Assembly (NCBI RefSeq): GCF_046297595.1
Contig: NZ_JBKBHT010000002.1
Coordinates: 124,001 to 188,000 of the forward strand
Source of the DNA: Ferrovibrio sp046297595
GTDB lineage: Bacteria > Pseudomonadota > Alphaproteobacteria > Ferrovibrionales > Ferrovibrionaceae
Reading direction: 5' to 3'
DNA length: 64,000 nucleotides
Positions within the stretch are counted from its first letter, which is position 1. Each line of letters opens with the position of its first letter. Positions 53,706-62,462 of this stretch are shown one piece after another. Below the pieces are notes generated by a model that saw only the letters and a program-made list of their open reading frames with translations, was not told where the DNA came from and did no database searches. Made by a program: the position numbers and the translations under genes.

Positions 53706-54352
53706 GCGGCTTCGAGCCCCCTCATCCGCACAATGCGCGCCTGCGCCTCGGTCTGGCTCGGCAGCAGGTCGAGCGCCTGAATTGTCCAATATCGCCGGGC
53801 CTCGGTCAATTCATCCCCGGCCTGCCGGCCCTTGGGAAAGAGATAAACCGTGTCGGGCCCGGCCAGGCGCTGGGCCAGCGGGATCAGATCTTTCAGCGAT
53901 GCCAGCGCGCGGGCGGAGATCACCTGCGGTGCGCCGCCCATGGCGGCATGCAGGGCTGCGGGCTCCACCGCCTCGATGCGTTTCATGTGAACCGTGACAT
54001 GGCTGCCCAAGCCCATGGCCCGCGCGGCTTCGCGCAGGAAAGTGGCCTTGCGCTGGTCGCTTTCCACCAGATGCACGGTTTCAACGCCCCCATCGACTCC
54101 CAAGGCCGCGATCACCAGACCGGGGAAGCCGCCGCCCGAGCCGAGATCGAGCCAGCGGGTGGTGCTTTCCGGCGCCAGCGGCAGAAGCTGGGCGGAATCG
54201 AGGAAATGCCGTTCCCAGAGCTGCGGCAGGGTGTTGGGCGCCACCAGGTTGATGGCCTTCTGCCATTTGGCGACCAGTGCGGCATAGATATTCAGACGTT
54301 CAAGCGCCTGGTCGCTGCAGCCGGTGGCTTTCTGGAATGCCTGTGGGGTCAT
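53702..54352 (-). CDS. rsmG: 16S rRNA (guanine-N7)-methyltransferase RsmG
   Basis: 216 residues from MTPQAFQKATG, where RsmG homologues of alphaproteobacteria begin; the frame stays open upstream. SAM motif WLDLGSGGGFPGLVIAALG, VHLVESDQRKATFLREAARA and RALASLKDLIPLA. It methylates a guanine in the 530 loop of 16S rRNA. Placing the start here leaves a parS-like site between the mnmG and rsmG genes, which supports the choice. Confidence 0.93.
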   Translation of the reverse strand: MTPQAFQKATGCSDQALERLNIYAALVAKWQKAINLVAPNTLPQLWERHFLDSAQLLPLAPESTTRWLDLGSGGGFPGLVIAALGVDGGVETVHLVESDQRKATFLREAARAMGLGSHVTVHMKRIEAVEPAALHAAMGGAPQVISARALASLKDLIPLAQRLAGPDTVYLFPKGRQAGDELTEARRYWTIQALDLLPSQTEAQARIVRMRGLEAA

Positions 54353-54388
54353 GGCCGGGTTATGGCGCATGGCGGCGGTGTTGTCAGG

Positions 54389-54404
54389 TGTTTCCCGTGA
54401 AAAT
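54389..54404 (+). promoter_or_regulatory. Degenerate parS-like site between mnmG and rsmG
   Basis: TGTTTCCCGTGAAAAT matches the parS consensus at 13 of 16 positions. It may be a decayed or weak ParB site. Confidence 0.4.
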
Positions 54405-54438
54405 GCCGGGCGATTGATCATAAAATGGCGGAAAACCG

Positions 54439-56337
54439 CTATTCGGCAGCTTCGATGCCCTGCCGGCGGGCCTTTTTGACATAGCCCAGCAGGGCCGAGA
54501 GCGCCGCCGGGGTGACGCCCGAGATGCGCGCTGCCTGGCCCAGGGTGCCGGGGCGGTGCTGCTTCAGCTTGGCCCGCACCTCGTTGGAGAGGCCGCCGAC
54601 GGCGTCGTAATCCAGCGCTTCAGGCAGGACCAGGCCTTCATCCTTGCGGAAGGCAAGGATGTCGGCCTCCTGCCGCTCCATGTAGCCGGCATACCGCCCG
54701 TCGATCTCGAGCTGCTCGACCACGTCGGGGCGCAGGCCGTGCAGTTCCGGCCAGATTTCGACCAGCCGGGTGACGGTCATGTCGGGATAGCCCAGCAGGG
54801 TGGCGGCCGAGCGGATCTGCCCGTCCTGGTTCACGTTCAGGCCGCGTTTGACCAGCTCCGGGGGCGTGAGTTTCAGGGCGCGGACCAGGGCGCGGGCCTC
54901 GGCGAGGGCTTTTTCCTTGGTTTTCCAGGCTGTTTCACGTGAAATTCCCACGCAGCCGATCTCCAGTCCCAGCGGGGTGAGGCGCTGGTCGGCATTGTCG
55001 GCGCGCAGGCTGAGGCGGTATTCCGCCCGGCTGGTGAACATGCGGTAGGGTTCGCGGGTGCCGAGACTGACCAGATCGTCAACCAGCACGCCGATATAGG
55101 CGTCGGCGCGGTCGAGGATGAAGGTTTTCGCCTCCCCGCCCCCGCCAAAACCGAGATTTCCCGCCGAAAGCGCCGCATTCAGGCCGGCGATCAGCCCCTG
55201 GGCGGCGGCTTCCTCGTATCCGGTGGTGCCGTTGATCTGGCCGGCCAGATACAGACCGGGCTGCCGCTTCGTCTCCAAAGTCGGCTTCAGTTCACGTGGA
55301 TCGACAAAATCATACTCGATGGCATAGCCCGGCCGCAGCATGACGGCGTTTTCCAGGCCCGGAATGGTCTTCAGCAGCCCGGCCTGCACGTCGCGCGGCA
55401 AAGAGGTGGATATCCCATTGGGATAGACGGTGTCGTCGTCCAGCCCTTCCGGCTCCAGGAAGATCTGATGCCGCTCGCGCTCGGCGAAGCGTACCACCTT
55501 GTCCTCGATGGACGGGCAATAGCGCGGGCCGGTGCTTTCGATCTGGCCGGAATACATCGGCGCGCGATGCAGGTTGTCGCGGATCAGCGCATGGCCTGCG
55601 GGCGACGTATACGTGACGCCGCATTCGATCTGCGGCGTGGTGATGCGCTCGGTCAGGAAGCTGAACGGCACCGGCGGATCATCGGCGCCCTGCATCTCCA
55701 AAGCGCCCCAGTCGATGCTTTTGCCGTCCAGCCGCGGCGGTGTGCCGGTTTTCAGGCGCCCCAGCGAAAAGCCGCATTTTTCAAGGGTTTTCGAGAGGCC
55801 GAGCGACGGCGCTTCGCCCACACGACCGGCCGGAATCTTCTCTTCGCCGATATGGATCAGGCCGCGCAGAAAGGTGCCGGTGGTGAGGATCACCTTGGGC
55901 GCGGCGAAGAAACTGCCGTCGCCCGCGAGCACGCCCTTCACTTCGCCATGCTCGATACGGATGTCTTCCGCCGAAGCGGCATGGATGGTGAGATTGGCCT
56001 GCTCCATCAGCAATGCCTGCATGGCCTGGCGATAAAGCTTGCGGTCGGCCTGGCTGCGCGGGCCGCGCACGGCGGGGCCCTTGGATTTGTTGAGCATGCG
56101 GAACTGGATGCCGGCGGCATCGATCACCCGGCCCATCACGCCGTCCAGCGCGTCGATCTCGCGCACCAGATGGCCCTTGGCCAGGCCACCGATGGCCGGG
56201 TTGCACGACATCTCGCCGATCGTCTCGACCTTGTGGGTCAGCAGCAGGGTACGCGCACCCAGCCGCGCGGCCGCCGCAGCCGCCTCGCAGCCGGCATGGC
56301 CGCCGCCGATGACGATGACATCAAAAGAACCGCTCAT
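54439..56337 (-). CDS. mnmG: tRNA uridine-5-carboxymethylaminomethyl modification enzyme MnmG
   Basis: 632 residues, standard length. FAD motif VIVIGGGHAGCEAAAAAARL at the start, GLAKGHLVREIDALDG, LTTGTFLRGLIHIG and the C-terminal helical domain ending GVTPAALSALLGYVKK. With MnmE it adds the carboxymethylaminomethyl group to wobble uridine of certain tRNAs. First gene of mnmG-rsmG-parA-parB, immediately downstream of two parS sites. Confidence 0.96.
   Translation of the reverse strand: MSGSFDVIVIGGGHAGCEAAAAAARLGARTLLLTHKVETIGEMSCNPAIGGLAKGHLVREIDALDGVMGRVIDAAGIQFRMLNKSKGPAVRGPRSQADRKLYRQAMQALLMEQANLTIHAASAEDIRIEHGEVKGVLAGDGSFFAAPKVILTTGTFLRGLIHIGEEKIPAGRVGEAPSLGLSKTLEKCGFSLGRLKTGTPPRLDGKSIDWGALEMQGADDPPVPFSFLTERITTPQIECGVTYTSPAGHALIRDNLHRAPMYSGQIESTGPRYCPSIEDKVVRFAERERHQIFLEPEGLDDDTVYPNGISTSLPRDVQAGLLKTIPGLENAVMLRPGYAIEYDFVDPRELKPTLETKRQPGLYLAGQINGTTGYEEAAAQGLIAGLNAALSAGNLGFGGGGEAKTFILDRADAYIGVLVDDLVSLGTREPYRMFTSRAEYRLSLRADNADQRLTPLGLEIGCVGISRETAWKTKEKALAEARALVRALKLTPPELVKRGLNVNQDGQIRSAATLLGYPDMTVTRLVEIWPELHGLRPDVVEQLEIDGRYAGYMERQEADILAFRKDEGLVLPEALDYDAVGGLSNEVRAKLKQHRPGTLGQAARISGVTPAALSALLGYVKKARRQGIEAAE
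54931..54946 (+). promoter_or_regulatory. parS-like site inside mnmG
   Basis: TGTTTCACGTGAAATT matches parS at 14 of 16 positions. It lies inside the coding region, so it may be a real but weaker ParB site or a chance match. Confidence 0.5.
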
Positions 56338-56426
56338 GGCGCGGGGGTATAGGTCAGGTGGCCGGAGCCGTCAAAAGGAATCGCGGCCAGACACCCATCA
56401 GCCGCATGCCCACAGGAAAAAGGGGG

Positions 56427-56442
56427 TGTTTCACGTGAAACA
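56427..56442. promoter_or_regulatory. parS: parS site 1
   Basis: TGTTTCACGTGAAACA, a perfect 16-bp match to the consensus centromere-like ParB binding site, 90 bases upstream of mnmG. Confidence 0.95.
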
Positions 56443-56472
56443 CCCCAAGGGGGATACTGGAGGGAAATCGGC

Positions 56473-56488
56473 TGTTTCACGTGAAACA
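56473..56488. promoter_or_regulatory. parS: parS site 2
   Basis: TGTTTCACGTGAAACA, a second perfect parS site, 46 bp from the first. The close pair marks the chromosome-partitioning locus near the origin. Confidence 0.95.
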
Positions 56489-56556
56489 CCCGCCTACCTG
56501 TGAAATGTACCTTTTATGTTCTCAGTAGTCAAGGGATTTTTTGCTGCTGCGACCCG

Positions 56557-56973
56557 CTATAGAACGAAAGAGAACAAAAGCCCTGCCGCGCCAAGCATTT
56601 GCGCCAGATTGACCAGCACACTGGCCCGATGCAGGGCACGGAATTTCGCCGTGGCCATGGCATCGCCCGCCTCCCTGCCCGGCCGCCAGAACTCGATGCG
56701 CGGCAACAGCACCTGGCGCGAGAAAAGCCCAAGCGCGGCGATGGCGCCCAGCACAATTACGCCACGCTGATCCTGCGCCACGCCGAAGGCCAGCAGGGCC
56801 AGCAACGAGAGCGCAATCGTGACGGTGTAGTAGAGCGGGAAGATCGCGCGCATGAAGCCCGACGCGGTGGCCGCCGGCAGATTGGCGAATACCATCGGCG
56901 CGACCACGAAGGAGAAGAAGAGCTGCGCGCCAAGCAACAGAGCGGTGGCATAGAGGGCGAACTGATGCGACAT
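56557..56973 (-). CDS. DUF4149 / TMEM205-like membrane protein
   Basis: 138 residues with four hydrophobic helices: FALYATALLLGAQLFFSFVV, APMVFANLPAATASGFMRAI, TVTIALSLLALLAFGVA and VNLAQMLGAAGLLFSFVL. This matches the DUF4149 pattern, including the conserved F..VAP..F..L. The start at MSHQFALYA is preferred over a longer frame. Function unknown. It lies between the parS sites and the MOSC gene, divergent from the latter. Confidence 0.75.
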   Translation of the reverse strand: MSHQFALYATALLLGAQLFFSFVVAPMVFANLPAATASGFMRAIFPLYYTVTIALSLLALLAFGVAQDQRGVIVLGAIAALGLFSRQVLLPRIEFWRPGREAGDAMATAKFRALHRASVLVNLAQMLGAAGLLFSFVL

Positions 56974-57086
56974 ACGGCCTCGCAAACATGAAAGGGCGAT
57001 GACACGAAACAGCATCGCGGCGACGATGACAATGTTGCAGCAATTCCGCCGTTGACCGCAGCATTCCTCTTGCGCATGGTCGGGCC

Positions 57087-57884
57087 ATGACCCAGCCGCA
57101 TGCCGCCCTCACCCGCATCCACCGTTTCCCCGTGAAGGGCCTGAGCCCGCAGCCGCTGGAGCAGGCCGAGCTGATCCCCGATCAGCCGATCGCAGGCGAC
57201 CGCCGCTTCGCGCTGGCCCATGGCGCATCGGCTTTCGATCCGCAAAAGCCAGCCTTCCAGAAGAAGGCACATTTCCTCACCTGGGTGCGCAACCCGAAGC
57301 TGGCCGCTTTGCATTGCGCCTTCGATCCCACGGGTACGAAGATCACCGTGGCCGATCCCGATCCGGAAACACCCGGGGATGGCCGGCTTGACGATGCCGA
57401 CCTCACCACGCCGGAAGGCCGCGCCGCGCTGGAACACCTGGTGCTGCAGGCCATGGGCGACGAGCAGACGCGCGGCAGCGTGCGCGTGGCCGAGGCGCCG
57501 GGCGCGTGGTTTACCGATGTGCCGCAGCCATACATTTCGATCCAGAACACCGCCTCCTTGCGCGACATCGGCACGAAGATGGGGCTGAACGAGCCGCTCG
57601 ACTGGCGCCGCCTGCGCGGCAACCTGCTGGTGGATGGCTTCGATGCCTGGGTCGAGATGCACTGGATCGGCGCGCGGCTGCAGATCGGCACCGCGATTCT
57701 GGAAGTGGCCGAGATCATCGGCCGCTGCGGCGCCACCCATGTGAATCCCGACACCGCCGAGCAGGACCTTGATCTGCTGTCCGGCCTGCGCGGCCATTAC
57801 GGTCATACGCAATGCGGCGTCTACGCCCGCGTGATCGAGGGCGGCATCATCCGCCTGGGCGACAGCGTCGCGCGCATCTACTGA
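57087..57884 (+). CDS. MOSC domain-containing protein
   Basis: 265 residues. N-terminal MOSC beta-barrel (IHRFPVKGLSPQPLEQAELI, then PDQPIAGDRRFAL) and a C-terminal MOSC domain with the conserved GRCGATHVNPDTAEQDLDLL region near the molybdopterin-binding Cys (Cys in IIGRCGATH). The group carries or inserts a sulfur ligand to molybdenum cofactor (sulfurase, mARC-like or YiiM-type). No molybdenum gene is adjacent. It is followed by the hydrolase after 19 bases. Confidence 0.87.
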   Translation: MTQPHAALTRIHRFPVKGLSPQPLEQAELIPDQPIAGDRRFALAHGASAFDPQKPAFQKKAHFLTWVRNPKLAALHCAFDPTGTKITVADPDPETPGDGRLDDADLTTPEGRAALEHLVLQAMGDEQTRGSVRVAEAPGAWFTDVPQPYISIQNTASLRDIGTKMGLNEPLDWRRLRGNLLVDGFDAWVEMHWIGARLQIGTAILEVAEIIGRCGATHVNPDTAEQDLDLLSGLRGHYGHTQCGVYARVIEGGIIRLGDSVARIY

Positions 57885-57903
57885 TCCGGCGCCTGATCTG
57901 ATC

Positions 57904-58686
57904 ATGGGCCAGCGGCATTTCCTGCACCGCGACGGCGTGAAGCTCTCCTACGTCGATTTCGGCGGCGATGCTGCGCGCACGCTGGTGGCTTTGCATGGCC
58001 GCGCCGGCTGCGCCCGCAATTACGCGCCGCTGTCGCATGCGCTCAAACCCGGCTGGCGCGTGGTCGGCATGGACCAGCGCGGCCATGGCTGGAGCGACCA
58101 TGCCGAGGATCGCAGCCGCGAGGCCTTCATCAATGATGTCGCAGCCCTGATCGAGCATCTGGCCTGCGGGCCGGTGATGCTGACCGGGCATTCCTTCGGC
58201 GGCGTGAATGCCTATCAACTCGCCGCCCGCCGGCCCGACCTGGTGCGCGGCCTGATCGTGGAGGATATCGGCTGCCGCTTCGGCCCGGCCGGCAAGGGCG
58301 AATCCTGGCCGCTGCGGTGGGACAGCCTGGATGCCCTGCTCGATCACATGCGCGGCTCGGATTTTGGACTCGACCGTTATTTCCTCGACAGCCTGGTGGA
58401 ATACGAGGACGGCTGGGGCTTCCGCTTTTCCGATGCCTGGCACGAGCCGGCCCGCGCCGCCCTGGTGGGCGACTGGAGCGACGACTGGGCGGCCATCGCC
58501 TGCCCCATCCTGCTGTTCCACGGCACCACAAGCCGCTTCGTCACCACGGATGAAATCCGGCGCATGGCGGCGCTGAACCCGCGCACGGAAACCGCCATTT
58601 TCGAGGGCGCCGGCCATACCCTGCATGACGAGCGCCCGGCCGAATTCGCCGCCCGTTTAGGCGACTTCCTGCGCCGCCACGGCTGA
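57904..58686 (+). CDS. Alpha/beta hydrolase
   Basis: 260 residues. Oxyanion region LHGRAGCARNYAPLSHAL, nucleophile Ser in LTGHSFGGVNAYQLAA, a small lid, acid Asp around residue 200 (LFHGTTSRFVTTDEI) and catalytic His near FEGAGHTLHDERP. A complete alpha/beta hydrolase (esterase, epoxide or lactone hydrolase-like); substrate unknown. It lies 19 bases after the MOSC gene and is likely co-transcribed. Confidence 0.88.
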   Translation: MGQRHFLHRDGVKLSYVDFGGDAARTLVALHGRAGCARNYAPLSHALKPGWRVVGMDQRGHGWSDHAEDRSREAFINDVAALIEHLACGPVMLTGHSFGGVNAYQLAARRPDLVRGLIVEDIGCRFGPAGKGESWPLRWDSLDALLDHMRGSDFGLDRYFLDSLVEYEDGWGFRFSDAWHEPARAALVGDWSDDWAAIACPILLFHGTTSRFVTTDEIRRMAALNPRTETAIFEGAGHTLHDERPAEFAARLGDFLRRHG

Positions 58687-58784
58687 GTCGAATCCCACAA
58701 AAGGCCGCAGCACCGCCCCCGCCGCGCCATATTCCGGGCGCCTCATGGCAGCATGATCCGTCCTGCCCCCAAGGCGTACCTGCC

Positions 58785-59186
58785 ATGAACCAGCTCGCCG
58801 CATTGCTGCTGCTGGGCAGCCTGGCCGGCGGCACCGCCGCCGAGCCGGCCCAGGCCCAGATGCCCCCGCAGACCACCGCTCCCGTACCTGCCACACCCGC
58901 ACTTGAACAGCCTGCGCCCGAACCACCCAAGCTCGTCGACCCGGACGGCCCGCCGGCCGGGTCGCTCTCGCTGTCGCAGATCATCATCCAGATCGAAAGC
59001 CGGCCCGATTACGCCTTCATCAGGGATATCGACTGGAAGGACGGGCGCTACGAAATCGAATACCGCACCCGCGACGGCCGCGACCGCGTGCTGAAGGTCG
59101 ATCCGCGCACCGGCCGTCCCATTCACGGCAACTCAGGGCAAGGCAGCCTGCCCGTGCCGCGCTGGCCGCAGCAGAGTTCGCTTTAG
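58785..59186 (+). CDS. Periplasmic PepSY-domain protein
   Basis: 133 residues. Signal peptide (LAALLLLGSLAGGTAAEPAQ), a Pro/Thr/Ala-rich linker (PPQTTAPVPATPALEQPAPE), then a single PepSY unit (SLSQIIIQIESRPDYAFIRD, GRYEIEYRTRDGRDRVLKVD). PepSY units are inhibitor-like or sensory modules. Its stop overlaps the convergent GNAT gene by 4 bases. Confidence 0.78.
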   Translation: MNQLAALLLLGSLAGGTAAEPAQAQMPPQTTAPVPATPALEQPAPEPPKLVDPDGPPAGSLSLSQIIIQIESRPDYAFIRDIDWKDGRYEIEYRTRDGRDRVLKVDPRTGRPIHGNSGQGSLPVPRWPQQSSL

Positions 59187-59758
59187 GCCTGGCCGGTTGC
59201 CGGATCTGCCGCCGGCCACTCGCTGCGCAAGAGGGCGAACAAGTCGCTGTCGCGCCATGCGCCGCGCATGTTGAAATTCTGCCGCAGCCGGCCTTCCTGC
59301 CGGAAGCCGAGTTTCTGCAGCACCGCATGGCTGCGCGCATTCTCCACATCGGCCAAAGCCGTGATCCGGTGCAGCTCCAGGTCAGCAAAGCCGAAGCGCA
59401 GCACTTCGCGCATTGCCTCCGACGCATAGCCGCGCCCGCGCAGGGCGCCATCGAAGGAAAAGCCGATATTGCCCTGGCGGTGTTCGGGCGAAGCGATGCT
59501 TAAGCGCACCATGCCGATGGCGCGGCTTAAGGCCTGTTCCTCCACGGCGAAGATCCAGTCGCGGCCCGAAGGGTTGGCGGCATCCCGCACCCGCGCGGCG
59601 ATGAACTGCGCCACCAGCTCAGGCGTCAGCGCCGGCCCGGGCAGGAACCGCCAGAATTCCTCGCGCACGGCAAATTCGGCGAAGGCGGCTTCGTCTTCGG
59701 CCCTGAAAGCGCGCAGCAGCAGCCGGCCGGTGGCGAATTGCGGAAAGAGGTCGGCCAT
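59183..59758 (-). CDS. GNAT family N-acetyltransferase
   Basis: 191 residues. RimJ-like acetyltransferase: N-terminal RLLLRAFRAEDEAAFAEFA, acyl-CoA loop IGFSFDGALRGRGYASEAM and REVLRFGFADLELHRITALA, and ENARSHAVLQKLGFRQEG. It transfers an acetyl group to a protein N-terminus, an amino acid or an antibiotic; substrate unknown. GAGG site just before the ATG. It follows the PAS gene by 4 bases. Confidence 0.88.
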   Translation of the reverse strand: MADLFPQFATGRLLLRAFRAEDEAAFAEFAVREEFWRFLPGPALTPELVAQFIAARVRDAANPSGRDWIFAVEEQALSRAIGMVRLSIASPEHRQGNIGFSFDGALRGRGYASEAMREVLRFGFADLELHRITALADVENARSHAVLQKLGFRQEGRLRQNFNMRGAWRDSDLFALLRSEWPAADPATGQA

Positions 59759-59762
59759 GGCC

Positions 59763-60290
59763 TCAGGCCGCTTCGTCGGGATGATACAGCGTGGCGACCA
59801 GCAGCATGTCGGCGGTGCCGGCCCCATCGGAAGTGTTCGCGCGCGACAGCGGCAGCGCCAGCCCGGTGAAGCGCACCCAGCCCAGCCCGTCGCGCTCCAC
59901 CCGCTGGCGCACGCTGGCCCAGCGTGGTGCACCGCGCTGCAGCACCTCGCGCCATTCCGCCATCATCTCGGCCAGGCCGGCGCCGGGTCCGTCGGGCCGC
60001 AGCTCGGCCTCGTCACGGGTCTTGCCGGTCAGGTCACGGCCGAAGAAGCGGTGGAAATTGGTGCCGACCAGGCGGAAGCGGATGCGCATGGGCTGCAGCC
60101 GCTCGATTTCGATCAGCAGCAGGTATTTCAGCAGCAGCGGGATATCCAGCGGATCGATATCGGCCCGCGACGGCCAGGGCCGGCCGGCGCGCTTGCCGTC
60201 CCAGTAATCGTACAGATCGGCCAGCGGCCCGGGCGGCAGGCCGGCCATGTCCCACGAACTGCCCAGCACGTCGTAGACGGGAATGTTCAT
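59763..60290 (-). CDS. PAS domain-containing protein (PAS_5 type), third member
   Basis: 175 residues from MNIPVYDVLG; an in-frame TTG 11 codons upstream is an alternative, and no strong ribosome-binding site marks either. Single PAS_5-like domain: LYDYWDGKRAGRPWPSRADI, LLKYLLLIEIE, RIRFRLVGTNFHRFFGRDLT and C-terminal DMLLVATLYH. It is related to the PAS pair at 27.7 kb, so this genome window holds three such proteins. It is co-transcribed with the GNAT gene. Confidence 0.78.
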   Translation of the reverse strand: MNIPVYDVLGSSWDMAGLPPGPLADLYDYWDGKRAGRPWPSRADIDPLDIPLLLKYLLLIEIERLQPMRIRFRLVGTNFHRFFGRDLTGKTRDEAELRPDGPGAGLAEMMAEWREVLQRGAPRWASVRQRVERDGLGWVRFTGLALPLSRANTSDGAGTADMLLVATLYHPDEAA

Positions 60291-60430
60291 CGACCAGCTT
60301 CTGCCATCCGACAGCTCCCCCAAAGCGCCTTAAATATCTGCCATGGCAGCGGGCTTGGCTATCGGGATGGCGGGGGCGGCGGGTAAAAAATGGATAACCC
60401 CTGGGTAAAATACCTGTTGCGTGTGGCCGC

Positions 60431-61777
60431 TCACTTCCCGATGCAGAAGTCGCGGAAGATCACGTCCAGCAGGTCTTCCACATCGATCCGCCCGGTGATG
60501 CGGCCCAAGGCGCGGGCTGCCAGGCGCACATCCTCGGCGGCCAGTTCCGGCGCAGGGTTGTTGCGGCCGTTACCGGTGAGGAACCGGTCGAGCGCCGCCA
60601 CGCAGTCGGTCAGCGCCTCGCGGTGCCGCGCGCGGGTCAGCGAGGTCGAACCGCTCATGCCGATGCGCGCCACGACCTCTTTCTCCAGCGCATCGAGCAG
60701 CGCGCTCATGCCCGCGCCGTTGCGCACTGAAACGCCCAGCACCGGGCGGCCGTTGACCTCGTAGCCCGCCGGGATGCTGGCGGCGTCGGTCTTATTGGCG
60801 ACCACGATGGTATCGGCATCGACCAGCGCCTGCGTCTCCTTTGGCACGGTCTTTTTCGTCGCGTCCAGCACCACGAGTTTCAGGTCGGCGGCCTCGGCGC
60901 GTTTCAGCGCGCGCGCCACGCCTTCGCTTTCGATGGTGTCGGCGCTGTCGCGCAGGCCTGCCGTATCGGCCAGGATCACGGGATAGCCGCCCAGATCGAG
61001 ATGCACCTCGATCACGTCGCGCGTGGTACCCGGAATCTCGGAGACGATCGCCGCCTCGCGCTGCGCGAGCGCGTTGAGCAGCGACGACTTGCCCACATTC
61101 GGCGCGCCGAGGATCGCCACCATCAGGCCATCGCGCAGCCGTTCGCCGCGCCGGTTATCGGCCAGATGCGCGGCGATCTCGGCGCGCAGGCGCGCGATCT
61201 GCGGCATCACCTCGGCGGCCACGCCGGCAGGCAGATCCTCGTCGGGGAAATCGATATCCGCTTCCAGATGCGCCAGCGCCCGGGTGAGCTGGTTGCGCCA
61301 GCCTTCATACAACTGGCCCAGCGCACCCTGCATCTGGCGCAGGGCCTGTTTGCGCTGCGCCTCCGTCTCGGCATTGATCAAATCGCCCAGGCCCTCGGCC
61401 TCGGTGAGATCGAGCTTGCCGTTCTCGAAAGCCCGGCGGCTGAATTCGCCCGGCTCGGCCAGGCGCAGGCCGGGCAGTTTGCCAAGCGCCTCGAACAACG
61501 CGGCCAGCACGGCGCGGCCGCCATGCACCTGCAGTTCGACCACATCCTCGCCGGTGAAGCTGTGCGGGCGCGGGAACCACAGAACCATGCCCTCATCCAG
61601 CAGCATGCCATCGGCGTGGCGCAGCTTGCGCAGAAACGCCGTGCGGGCGCGCGGCAGGTCTGACCCGCACAAGGCGGTGAGCGCCTCGGCCGCCTGCGGC
61701 CCGCTGATGCGGATCACGGCCACCCCGGCGCGGCCGGGCGCGGTGGAGAGGGCGTAGATGGTCTGCGGCGCGATCAC
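60431..61777 (-). CDS. mnmE: tRNA modification GTPase MnmE
   Basis: 448 residues. N-terminal tetrahydrofolate-binding domain (TIYALSTAPGRAGVAVIRIS), a G domain with P-loop GAPNVGKSSLLNALAQR, VVANKTDA and DTAGLRDSADTIE, and the C-terminal CIGK motif with the required Cys. Partner of MnmG. Its ATG overlaps the ferredoxin-like gene stop by 4 bases. In many alphaproteobacteria mnmE directly precedes mnmG; here about 4 kb separates them. Confidence 0.96.
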   Translation of the reverse strand: MIAPQTIYALSTAPGRAGVAVIRISGPQAAEALTALCGSDLPRARTAFLRKLRHADGMLLDEGMVLWFPRPHSFTGEDVVELQVHGGRAVLAALFEALGKLPGLRLAEPGEFSRRAFENGKLDLTEAEGLGDLINAETEAQRKQALRQMQGALGQLYEGWRNQLTRALAHLEADIDFPDEDLPAGVAAEVMPQIARLRAEIAAHLADNRRGERLRDGLMVAILGAPNVGKSSLLNALAQREAAIVSEIPGTTRDVIEVHLDLGGYPVILADTAGLRDSADTIESEGVARALKRAEAADLKLVVLDATKKTVPKETQALVDADTIVVANKTDAASIPAGYEVNGRPVLGVSVRNGAGMSALLDALEKEVVARIGMSGSTSLTRARHREALTDCVAALDRFLTGNGRNNPAPELAAEDVRLAARALGRITGRIDVEDLLDVIFRDFCIGK

Positions 61778-62151
61778 TTCAGCTTCGCGCTGTGGTCCGG
61801 GCCGTCCTCGGGCTTCAGCATCAGCCGTGCCACACGACCGCCCTGCTTCACATGTACTTCGAGGATCTCGTCGATATCCTCGAAAGTCTCAGCGCGATAC
61901 CACACGCCGTCGGGATAGATCACCAGCGTCGGCCCCAACTCGCAGCGCTCCAGGCAGCCGGCATTGTTCACGCGCACGCCGTCTTCCAGGCCCATGCCCA
62001 GTTCCTTGGCGCGGGTCTTCATGTAGTTGCGCAACTTCTCGGCACCCTTGCGCGCGCAGGAGCCGCGCGGATGGTTTTCCGGCCGCTCGTTGGTGCAGAC
62101 GAAGATATGCGCCCGGTAAAAGGGCTTGGGATCGCTGGACAAAACAACCAT
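61774..62151 (-). CDS. (2Fe-2S) ferredoxin-like protein
   Basis: 125 residues with the thioredoxin-like [2Fe-2S] cysteine pattern CTNERPENHPRGSC and GCLERCELGP. N-terminal strand HIFVCTNERPENHP, C-terminal helices. It overlaps mnmE by 4 bases and is likely in the same transcript. A possible electron carrier; no specific partner shown. Confidence 0.85.
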   Translation of the reverse strand: MVVLSSDPKPFYRAHIFVCTNERPENHPRGSCARKGAEKLRNYMKTRAKELGMGLEDGVRVNNAGCLERCELGPTLVIYPDGVWYRAETFEDIDEILEVHVKQGGRVARLMLKPEDGPDHSAKLK

Positions 62152-62161
62152 GGGTCTTACT

Positions 62162-62407
62162 TCACTTCTTGTCGGTTCCGCCGCCGGGGAACTGGCTGAA
62201 AAAGAATTTCTGGATCTGCTCCAGATTCTGCAGGCCCAGCGGCGCCCAGGTCTTGAGCAGGGTCTCCGGGTCCATCGCGCTGAGCGAATTCATCATCCGG
62301 TCCTGCATCTGGCGCATGACCGCCTCCTGCAGGGGCTGCACATCGGGCAGGCCGAGGAAGCGCCGGGCCTCTTCCGGAGTGCAATCGACATTGACAGTGA
62401 CCTTCAT
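62162..62407 (-). CDS. DUF6489 family protein
   Basis: 81 residues, starting at the Met of MKVTVNVDCTPEEARRFLGL. The helical body includes PLQEAVMRQMQDRMMNSLSA and ends FFFSQFPGGGTDKK. It matches the small alphaproteobacterial DUF6489 family. Presumably the first gene of the ferredoxin-mnmE transcript, 10 bases before the ferredoxin gene. Confidence 0.82.
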   Translation of the reverse strand: MKVTVNVDCTPEEARRFLGLPDVQPLQEAVMRQMQDRMMNSLSAMDPETLLKTWAPLGLQNLEQIQKFFFSQFPGGGTDKK

Positions 62408-62462
62408 TGTCGCACCATACTTGTCTGAAACGCCGAAACGAGAAGCAGGACAAATACCTAGC

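Noticed and set aside
60385..60400. DnaA-box-like TTATCCA and possible replication origin before mnmE
   Set aside because: Only one incomplete box and no AT-rich cluster of boxes; insufficient for an origin.
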